From contig NZ_FOGZ01000009.1 in assembly GCF_900111365.1 (NCBI RefSeq), forward strand, positions 1 to 64,000: a DNA stretch of 64,000 bases, read 5' to 3'. Both the position numbers and the translations under genes were made by a program. This stretch comes from Propionibacterium cyclohexanicum. Lineage in GTDB: Bacteria; Actinomycetota; Actinomycetes; Propionibacteriales; Propionibacteriaceae. Below the pieces are notes generated by a model that was not told the DNA's origin, searched no databases, and saw only the letters and a list, made by a program, of their open reading frames with translations. Below are positions 57,811 to 64,000 of the stretch, piece after piece; positions within the stretch are counted from its first letter, which is position 1, and each line of letters opens with the position of its first letter.

Positions 57811-57897
57811 CACACGCGGGAGCTCACAACGGTGGGCTGAGAGGACGCATCGGGCGTCGACCGCAGAACCTGCCCGGGTAATGCCGGCGAAGGGAGC
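57811..57897 (+). ncRNA. TPP riboswitch (THI element) of the thiM operon
   Basis: The THI-box words are present in order: CGGGAGC, GGGCTGAGAGGA, GACCGCAGAACCTG, CGGGTAATGCCGGCGAAGGG. The 3' strand of P1 contains GAAGGGAG, which is also the thiM ribosome binding site, so binding of thiamine pyrophosphate should block translation of the operon. Confidence 0.93.
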
Positions 57898-57904
57898 TTG
57901 CTTC

Positions 57905-58765
57905 ATGTCGCACGTCCACGCCACGCCCGTGAGCCATCTCACGGATCCCGGCTCCCATGGCGCCGGTCCCGAGATCGATCTCGATGCCGCTCTCAGCGAG
58001 CTGCGGGCAGCCAGCCCGCTGGTCCAGTGCCTGACCAATATCGTTGCTGCCAACTTCACCGCCAACGTCCTGCTCAGCGCCGGCGCGATCCCGGCCATGG
58101 TGGACAACTCCCGCGAGGCGCGGCTGTTCGCCGGAGCAGCCAATGTTGTCCTTGTCAACACCGGAACCCCCTACCCGGACACTGCCCAGGCCATGACCGA
58201 GGCCGCCAGCGGCGCCTCGTCGGCCGGCCACCCCTGGGTGCTCGACCCAGTGGCCGCAAGCCTGCCCTGGCGCGGACAGATCGCCCTCGACACGCTCCGG
58301 GCCGCCAATCCCACCATCATCCGCGGCAATGCCTCGGAAATCCTCGCCCTGGCCGGTGAGGCCTCGGGCGGACGCGGCCCCGACAGCACCGACGAGGCTC
58401 ACGCCGCACTCGCCTCGGCCCAGCAGCTCGCCGCAGAGCACCACTGTGTCGTTGCGGTGAGCGGACCGATCGACCTCATCACCGACGGCAAGCGCGTCGT
58501 CTCCGCCGCCAACGGCCACCCCTGGATGACCAAGGTGACTGCCGTCGGCTGTGCGCTGGGCGCGCTCATGGCAGCCTTCGCGGCAGTCTGCGAGCCCCTC
58601 GACGCCGCCGTCGCTGCGACATCCCTGCTGTGTGTGGCCGCCGAGCGGGCCGCTGCCGAGAGCCGGGCCCCCGGGTCCTTCGCCGTGGCGCTGCTCGACC
58701 AGCTCAGCCTGGTCTCCCCCGCCGAACTCGCGGCCGCGGCGAAGGTCCACGATGTCGAGGCCTGA
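57905..58765 (+). CDS. thiM: Hydroxyethylthiazole kinase
   Basis: 286 aa. It phosphorylates 4-methyl-5-hydroxyethylthiazole for thiamine salvage. Family segments: SPLVQCLTNIVAANFTANVLL, IIRGNASEILAL and the anion-hole region TKVTAVGCALGALMAAF. First gene after the riboswitch, overlapping thiE by 14 bp. Confidence 0.95.
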   Translation: MSHVHATPVSHLTDPGSHGAGPEIDLDAALSELRAASPLVQCLTNIVAANFTANVLLSAGAIPAMVDNSREARLFAGAANVVLVNTGTPYPDTAQAMTEAASGASSAGHPWVLDPVAASLPWRGQIALDTLRAANPTIIRGNASEILALAGEASGGRGPDSTDEAHAALASAQQLAAEHHCVVAVSGPIDLITDGKRVVSAANGHPWMTKVTAVGCALGALMAAFAAVCEPLDAAVAATSLLCVAAERAAAESRAPGSFAVALLDQLSLVSPAELAAAAKVHDVEA

Positions 58766-59429
58766 GTTCGACCTGTCGGTCTATCTGGTCACCGACACCG
58801 CGCAGTGCGGAGGAGTGGACGCGGTGATCCGCACGGTGCGCGAGGCTGCACGCACTGGGGTCACTCTCGTCCAGCTGCGCGACCACGAGCTGTCCGACGA
58901 CGACTTCGTGACCCTCGGCCGCCGTCTGGTCGAGGTGCTTCGCGAGAGCGGGATCCCGCTGCTGGTGGACGATCGGGTGGAGCTCGTGGACGCGATCGGC
59001 GCGCAGGGCGCCCACGTTGGCCAGGGCGATCTCGCGGTGGGGCAGGCCCGGCGCATCCTCGGTCCCGACGCCCTCCTGGGGCTGTCCGCCCAGAGCCCCG
59101 AGCACGTCGCCGTGGCGCAGATCCTGGGCGACGATGTTGTCGACTACCTGGGAGTCGGGGCACTCCACGCCACCGCCACCAAGCCGGAGGCCGGCAACCT
59201 CGGCCTCGACCGCATTGCACGTGTCGTGGACGTGAGCCCCTGGCCGGTCTGCGCCATCGGCGGGGTCAAGGCGAGCGATGCCGCGGACCTGGCTGCGGTG
59301 GGTTGTTCCGGGATGAGCGTAGTGAGCGCCATCTGCGGCCAGCCCGATGTCGGCGCCGCGACCCGCCAGCTGCGCGAGGCCTGGGCCGCCGCGACATCTG
59401 GCACCCAGCTGATCGCGAGCAGCTCATGA
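58752..59429 (+). CDS. thiE: Thiamine-phosphate synthase
   Basis: 225 aa TIM barrel. [31 protein letters not shown] and [13 protein letters not shown] are conserved ThiE blocks. It joins HMP pyrophosphate and thiazole phosphate to thiamine phosphate. The ATG is 6 bases after GAAGG and inside the end of thiM; the stop overlaps thiD (ATGA). Confidence 0.95.
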   Translation: MSRPEFDLSVYLVTDTAQCGGVDAVIRTVREAARTGVTLVQLRDHELSDDDFVTLGRRLVEVLRESGIPLLVDDRVELVDAIGAQGAHVGQGDLAVGQARRILGPDALLGLSAQSPEHVAVAQILGDDVVDYLGVGALHATATKPEAGNLGLDRIARVVDVSPWPVCAIGGVKASDAADLAAVGCSGMSVVSAICGQPDVGAATRQLREAWAAATSGTQLIASSS

Positions 59430-60238
59430 GCGTGCCGGTGGCGCTGACGATCGCCGGCAGTGATCCCTCGGGCGGCGCCGGGATCCAGGCCGATCTCAAG
59501 AGCTTCTCCGCGCTTGGCGCGTACGGGATGAGCGTCATCGTGGCGCTCACCGCCCAGAACACCACCGGAGTGGCCGCAGTGATGCAGGTACCGGCGGATT
59601 TCGTGCGCCTCCAGCTCGACACGGTGCGTTCCGATGTGCGCATCGACACCGTCAAGGTCGGCATGCTGGCCTCAGCTGAACTCGTCTCGGTTATCGCCGA
59701 TGGCCTCGACGCCTTGTCTGTGCAGCATCCCGGACTGCCGATCGTCGTAGACCCGGTCATGGTCGCCACATCTGGCGCCCGCCTGCTCGACGAAGACGCC
59801 GTGGACGCGATCCGCAGACTGCTGCCCCGAGCCGGCCTCATCACGCCGAACCTCCCCGAAGCGGCGGTATTGCTCGACGAGCCCCAGGCCACGGATCTGG
59901 CGTCGATGATCGACCAGGCCAGCCGGCTCCTGGAGATGGGCGCCGCGCGCGTCTTGCTCAAGGGTGGTCACGGTTCGGGGCCGGAATCGAGCGATGTCCT
60001 GGCCCAGGCGGGTCGCGCACCGGAGGTGCTCACCGCGCCACGCATCGAGACGACCAACACCCACGGCACCGGCTGCTCGCTCAGCTCCGCGATCGCAGCC
60101 CTGCGCCCTGGGCACGAGGACTGGTCGAGCACGGTGCGCGAGGCCAAGGACTGGCTCACCGGGGCCCTTCGCCGCGCCGACGAACTGGAGATCGGCGCAG
60201 GCAGTGGCCCGGTCCATCACTTCTACCGGTGGTGGTGA
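59426..60238 (+). CDS. thiD: Hydroxymethylpyrimidine/phosphomethylpyrimidine kinase
   Basis: 270 aa ribokinase-fold enzyme: [46 protein letters not shown] and the catalytic [14 protein letters not shown]. It phosphorylates HMP and HMP-P. Thus thiM-thiE-thiD form a salvage set. Confidence 0.96.
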   Translation: MSVPVALTIAGSDPSGGAGIQADLKSFSALGAYGMSVIVALTAQNTTGVAAVMQVPADFVRLQLDTVRSDVRIDTVKVGMLASAELVSVIADGLDALSVQHPGLPIVVDPVMVATSGARLLDEDAVDAIRRLLPRAGLITPNLPEAAVLLDEPQATDLASMIDQASRLLEMGAARVLLKGGHGSGPESSDVLAQAGRAPEVLTAPRIETTNTHGTGCSLSSAIAALRPGHEDWSSTVREAKDWLTGALRRADELEIGAGSGPVHHFYRWW

Positions 60239-60241
60239 GCC

Positions 60242-61636
60242 GTGTCCGGCGCTCCCGTGCTCCCCGATGCGTCCCGCGCGGCGCCGGCCATCTCTGCCCG
60301 CGCCGAGGCGCCGCTGACGCTCACCCGCCATCCGGCACGCGTTCTCGGCTTCTGGCCACAGTGTGCCATGTGGGGATCCTTCGGGGTCACCCTGTTCGGC
60401 CCGCTCACCGGGGCACTCGTCACGGAGTCGGTCGGCAGCCTCCCCGGTGGCCTGCTCGCCTGCGCGATAGGGACCCTCATCGCGGCCCTCCTGCTGGGTG
60501 GCGCCGCGGCAATCGGTGCCCGGCTGGGGACGCCGTCGATGGTGGGACTGCGGGGCATGCTCGGGCACCGCGCCTCGATCGTGCCGACCGTCCTCAACAT
60601 CGCCCAGAACATCGGCTGGGCGACGATGGAGATCGTCGTCATCTCCAGCGCCGCCGCCGCCATCGCGGGCCCGGCCTGGCGATGGCCCTTCGTCGTGGCG
60701 GCCGGAGCGGCGGCCACCGTGATGTCGGTGCGCCCGCTGGGCACCGTGACATTCCTGCGCACGGTGATGCTGTGGCTGGTGATCGCCGGTTCGGTCTACC
60801 TGTTCGTCATGGTGCTGCGCCAGCCGGCCCACCCGATCGCCCAGGACGAGGTGGCCGGGTTGTGGCCCGGCGTCGACCTGGCGGCCGCACAGGTCGTCTC
60901 ATTCGCTCCCCTGGCCGCCGACTACTCGCGGCACTCGACATCGGGGCGGGCCGCCTTCGGCTCGGCATCCCTGGGCTACGGGCTGGCGATCTTCGGCTAC
61001 TACTGCCTCGGCGTTGTGGCTGTCGGACACCTCGGCGGGGATGTGGGCGGGACGCACCTGCTGGGCGCGCTCATGGCCCTGCCGGCGGGTGCGATCGCAG
61101 TGGCCCTGCTGCTCACCGATGAGGTGGACGATGCCTTTGCCGACATCTACTCCGCGGCCGTCTCGGTGCACAACATCGCGCCAGGAATCGATCGCCGTAC
61201 CACGGCCATCATCATGGGCGTGGTATCCACGGCGCTTGCCGGAGTGCTCGACTTCGACCAGTACGAGAGTTTCCTGTATCTCATCGGCTCGGCCTTCGTC
61301 CCCCTGTTCGCGGTGGCGGTGGTGGACTTCTTCTGGGTCAGCGGGGGACGCTGGGACACCTCCTCGGCAGCCACCTTCCGCTGGCCCCCGGCGCTCGCCT
61401 GGCTCCTCGGCTTCGTTGCCTACCAACTGATCCAGCCGGGCTCGGTGCCCGGCTGGTCGGCGCTGTGGGCCGCGATCCGTCGCGCTGCGGGAGTGCACAC
61501 ACCCGGCTGGGTCGGCTCCACGCTGGGTTCGATGGTCGTCGCCGGCGCGTCCGCGTGGTTGCTCGGCCAGCTCGCCAATCGCCTCACACATCCCGGGCAC
61601 CGGCTGGGGGCGAGCGCACGCGCGCATCGCGACTAG
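60242..61636 (+). CDS. NCS1-family permease, CytX-like (probable HMP transporter)
   Basis: 464 aa, about twelve membrane helices, nucleobase:cation symporter-1 family: QCAMWGSFGVTLFGPLTGALV and SFAPLAADYSRH are typical. Cotranscription with thiMED under a TPP riboswitch suggests uptake of hydroxymethylpyrimidine or thiazole precursors (CytX-like); the substrate is inferred. GTG start three bases after thiD. Confidence 0.88.
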   Translation: MSGAPVLPDASRAAPAISARAEAPLTLTRHPARVLGFWPQCAMWGSFGVTLFGPLTGALVTESVGSLPGGLLACAIGTLIAALLLGGAAAIGARLGTPSMVGLRGMLGHRASIVPTVLNIAQNIGWATMEIVVISSAAAAIAGPAWRWPFVVAAGAAATVMSVRPLGTVTFLRTVMLWLVIAGSVYLFVMVLRQPAHPIAQDEVAGLWPGVDLAAAQVVSFAPLAADYSRHSTSGRAAFGSASLGYGLAIFGYYCLGVVAVGHLGGDVGGTHLLGALMALPAGAIAVALLLTDEVDDAFADIYSAAVSVHNIAPGIDRRTTAIIMGVVSTALAGVLDFDQYESFLYLIGSAFVPLFAVAVVDFFWVSGGRWDTSSAATFRWPPALAWLLGFVAYQLIQPGSVPGWSALWAAIRRAAGVHTPGWVGSTLGSMVVAGASAWLLGQLANRLTHPGHRLGASARAHRD

Positions 61637-61639
61637 AAT
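61634..61639 (+). promoter_or_regulatory. -10 element of the ykoEDC operon
   Basis: TAGAAT overlapping the permease stop codon, about 15 bases ahead of the second TPP riboswitch. Confidence 0.5.
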
Positions 61640-61650
61640 GCGCGAGGTAG

Positions 61651-61738
61651 CACACGGGAGTCCGGTACACCGGGCTGAGAGGAGAGCAGGAGCTCTCGAC
61701 CGTCGAACCTGATCCGGATCATGCCGGCGCAGGGAGGC
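61651..61738 (+). ncRNA. TPP riboswitch (THI element) of the ykoEDC operon
   Basis: CACGGGAGTCC, CCGGGCTGAGAGGAGA, GACCGTCGAACCTGATCCGG and ATCATGCCGGCGCAGGGAGG reproduce the THI box in order. It precedes ykoE by about 50 bases, and so could control transcription or translation of the transporter genes. Confidence 0.93.
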
Positions 61739-61789
61739 CTCTTGCGGGAAATCCCGCACCGTGCCCAGAAACGAAGGAATGGGGCACAC

Positions 61790-62419
61790 ATGTCATCAAA
61801 GACACCATCTGCAATCGACGAGACGCGCCCGGTACAGCTCGGCGCCCATCACTGGCGGGTCGTCGACATCGTCGTCGGGGCGGTGCTCGCGGTCGCCGTC
61901 GGGCTCATCTTCTGGGCCTGGAACACCATCGGCAGCGCCTGGTACTCCGCCATGGCCGCGCTAACTCCGGGACTGGGCGGAATCGCGTCCGGCATCTGGT
62001 TTCTGGGCGGGCCGCTGGGGGCACTGGTGATCCGCAAGCCGGGCGCCGCGGTGTTCGTCGAAACGCTTGCCGCGGTCGTCTCCATGGTGATCGGCAACCA
62101 GTGGGGTATCACCACCGTCACCTCGGGTTTCTTCCAGGGCCTCGGTGCCGAGATCGTCTTCCTCATCGTGCGCTACCGGATGTGGACGGTGCCGGTGGCC
62201 ATCGTCGCCGGAGCCGCTGCCGGATTCGGGGCGTGGGCCAACGAGTTGTTCATCGGCCAGACCCCCAACATCACCATGGGTCTTGCCTTCAACGTGATCT
62301 ACCTGGTCTCGAACCTCGTCTCCGGGGCTGTCCTCGCCGGTCTGCTCGGCTGGATCGTCACGAAGGCCCTGGCGAAAACCGGTGCGCTGAACCGCTTCGC
62401 ATCGGGCCGGCAGGCCTGA
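61790..62419 (+). CDS. ykoE: ECF transporter S component YkoE (thiamine/HMP)
   Basis: 209 aa with about five or six membrane helices; HHWRVVDIVVGAVLAVAVGL and FVETLAAVVSMVIGNQWG are YkoE features. YkoE is the substrate-binding subunit of the YkoEDC thiamine-related ECF transporter. It lies directly behind a TPP riboswitch, in line with that role. Confidence 0.9.
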   Translation: MSSKTPSAIDETRPVQLGAHHWRVVDIVVGAVLAVAVGLIFWAWNTIGSAWYSAMAALTPGLGGIASGIWFLGGPLGALVIRKPGAAVFVETLAAVVSMVIGNQWGITTVTSGFFQGLGAEIVFLIVRYRMWTVPVAIVAGAAAGFGAWANELFIGQTPNITMGLAFNVIYLVSNLVSGAVLAGLLGWIVTKALAKTGALNRFASGRQA

Positions 62420-62422
62420 ACC

Positions 62423-63931
62423 TTGACTGAGGCAGCTGCCGTACTGGCCCAGGACTGGGGCTGGCGCTATGCCGGCCGCACGCGCTGGGCCACCCGACGG
62501 ATCAGCTTCTCGATCGGGACCGGTGAGCGCGTCCTGCTGCTCGGCGGATCCGGGGCCGGCAAGTCCACGCTGTTGTCTGCGGTGAACGGCATCCTCGGCG
62601 GGGCCGACGAGGGCGAGGAGGAAGGCCAGCTGCTCGTCGACGGCCGGCACCCGAGCCGGCTGCACGGCCGGGTGGGACTGGTCATGCAGGACCCGAGTTC
62701 CCAGGTGATCCTCGAGCGGATCGGCGACGACGTGGCCTTCGGCTGCGAGAACCTCGGCGTGCCGCGCGAGCAGATCTGGCCGCGCGTGCGTGCCGCGCTC
62801 GACGCGGTACGCCTCGACCTCCCGCTCGACCACCCGACGAGTGCGCTGTCGGGTGGTCAGCAACAGCGGCTCGCCATCGCCGGGGCTCTTGCCATGCAGG
62901 ACGGCGAGGACCGCGCCCCGGGGGTGCTTTGTCTCGACGAGCCGACCGCGAATCTCGATCCGACCGGGGTGCGCGAGGTGCGCGAGGTGATCTCCTCGGT
63001 GGTCGCCGACCGGCGCACCACGCTCATCGTTGTCGAACACCGGGTGAGGATCTGGGCCGAGCTGGTGGACCGGGTCATCGTGCTGGCATCTGGCGGGGGG
63101 CTACTGGCCGACGGCACGCCATCCGAGGTCTTCGCTGCTCATCACGACGAATTGGTGAGGGCCGGGGCCTGGGTTCCGGGGGCACACTCCGATCTGCGCC
63201 GGCGCCGGGTGCCCAGCACCCCGCCGCCGGCGATCCTGTCCGCCCGCGACCTCGCGATCGGCCGCGAGCCCGCTCATCTGGTCACATCCGGTGTGCGCAC
63301 GCAGATCCCCGAGGGCCTGTCCACCGCCATCACCGGCCCCAACGGGGTGGGCAAGACGACCCTCGCGCTGACACTGGCAGGGCTGCTGGAGCCACTGGCA
63401 GGTCAGGTGGAGGCCGCAGCGTCGCTTCGCCCGGCGCGCCCCGCGCGGCTGGCCAGAAACCTCCGGCGCCGATTCGACCCGGCGCGCCCGAACACCTGGC
63501 CCAGCCGCGAGCTGCTCACCCGGATCGGCTCGGTCTTCCAGAATCCCGAGCACCAGTTCGTCGAGGCTCGAGTACGCGATGAGCTGGCAGTGGGCCTTCG
63601 GGCGCTGGGCCGCAGCCATGACGAGTGCGCCCGCCGAGTCGACGAGCTGCTCGCCCAGCTTCACCTGGAACAGGTGGCCGACGCCAATCCCTTCACGCTG
63701 TCCGGCGGCGAGAAGCGCAGGCTCTCCGTGGGGACCGTGCTGGCGACCGGTCCGGCTGTCATCTTCCTCGACGAGCCGACCTTCGGGCAGGACCACAACA
63801 CCTGGACCGACTTGGTGTCGCTCATCACGAGGATCCTCGAGCAGGGGTGCACCATCGTCTCCGTCACCCACGATGAGGCCTATCTGCGCCTGCTCGGCGA
63901 GAACATCGTCGCCATGGAGCCCGCCGCATGA
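62423..63931 (+). CDS. ykoD: ECF transporter double ATPase YkoD
   Basis: 502 aa with two ABC domains. Domain 1: [37 protein letters not shown]; domain 2: GPNGVGKTTLAL, LSGGEKRRLSVG, IFLDEPTFGQD. The start is a TTG three bases after ykoE. It overlaps the ykoC start (ATGA). Unlike its counterpart in the siderophore operon, it has a Gln-rich QQQR and an unusual KRR signature. Confidence 0.92.
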   Translation: MTEAAAVLAQDWGWRYAGRTRWATRRISFSIGTGERVLLLGGSGAGKSTLLSAVNGILGGADEGEEEGQLLVDGRHPSRLHGRVGLVMQDPSSQVILERIGDDVAFGCENLGVPREQIWPRVRAALDAVRLDLPLDHPTSALSGGQQQRLAIAGALAMQDGEDRAPGVLCLDEPTANLDPTGVREVREVISSVVADRRTTLIVVEHRVRIWAELVDRVIVLASGGGLLADGTPSEVFAAHHDELVRAGAWVPGAHSDLRRRRVPSTPPPAILSARDLAIGREPAHLVTSGVRTQIPEGLSTAITGPNGVGKTTLALTLAGLLEPLAGQVEAAASLRPARPARLARNLRRRFDPARPNTWPSRELLTRIGSVFQNPEHQFVEARVRDELAVGLRALGRSHDECARRVDELLAQLHLEQVADANPFTLSGGEKRRLSVGTVLATGPAVIFLDEPTFGQDHNTWTDLVSLITRILEQGCTIVSVTHDEAYLRLLGENIVAMEPAA

Positions 63932-64000
63932 CGACGCTCGACATCTCGGACCGGACGGCGCTGGCCGGGCAGCACAGCGCGACACGCGCCACTCGCCTCG
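63928..64000 (+). CDS. ykoC: ECF T component YkoC, 5' end only
   Basis: The ATG overlaps the ykoD stop and 24 codons are visible (MTTLDISDRTALAGQHSATR...), all cytosolic. Identity as the T component rests on the fixed order ykoE-ykoD-ykoC; the gene runs off the window. Confidence 0.6.
   Translation, partial: MTTLDISDRTALAGQHSATRATRL

Noticed and set aside
59672-60832. 386-codon minus-strand frame opposite thiD and the permease
   Set aside because: Arg/His/Gly-rich antisense sequence spanning two real genes.

Overview
This is a high-GC actinobacterial chromosome segment. Mycothiol genes (mshD, mycothione reductase), GlnR, the 33-residue ribosomal protein bS22, GTG/TTG starts and apparently leaderless -10 elements point to Actinomycetota; gene content and order suggest Propionibacteriaceae (inference; no rRNA or marker gene here settles the genus).

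Left flank (1-5.4 kb), an accessory region. It holds the end of an IS3-family element, a 73-aa protein resembling the bL12 C-terminal domain, a 61-aa exported peptide ending in a Cys-flanked tail, a NarL/DesK-type two-component system whose kinase is split at a run of six C, a decayed IS256-family transposase end with its terminal repeat, a 34-bp perfect palindrome, and a solo aldehyde dehydrogenase. A decayed copy of the start of a nucleoside hydrolase (5.29-5.4 kb) marks the left edge of the next block.

Siderophore block (5.4-27.5 kb, minus strand). One eleven-gene operon in which every gene overlaps the next, usually by 4 bp. In order of transcription: a 2337-aa and a 1786-aa NRPS of the thiazoline-forming (yersiniabactin/pyochelin/equibactin) type, a saccharopine-dehydrogenase-like oxidoreductase, a thiazolinyl imide reductase, a type II thioesterase, two YbtP/YbtQ-type ABC half-transporters, an ECF uptake module (MptD-type S component, T component, fused double ATPase) and an Sfp-type phosphopantetheinyl transferase. 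A promoter with an adjoining Fur-box-like inverted repeat lies upstream. No aryl carrier protein, salicylate synthase or aryl-AMP ligase is present, so the product may start from cysteine or take its cap from elsewhere. The intact nucleoside hydrolase lies immediately beyond, so the block sits between a broken and an intact copy of that gene.

Housekeeping block (27.6-64 kb). Nucleoside hydrolase, queuosine-precursor transporter, L,D-transpeptidase, typA, YgfZ/nitrobindin-like pair, dtd, glnR-mshD-ppk1-NUDIX/phosphatase, then a triple-repeat PHO box and pstSCAB (with a UUCG-capped hairpin between pstS and pstC). Next come a GH3 lipoprotein, mycothione reductase, a histidine phosphatase, a methyltransferase-like/HemD fusion, bS22, proC, asd, a CPBP membrane protein, proline dehydrogenase, a TIM-barrel isomerase, a glyoxalase-like protein, radA (ending in four exact 28-bp tandem repeats), mutY, and two thiamine units each led by a TPP riboswitch: thiM-thiE-thiD-permease, and ykoE-ykoD-ykoC, the last cut by the window edge.
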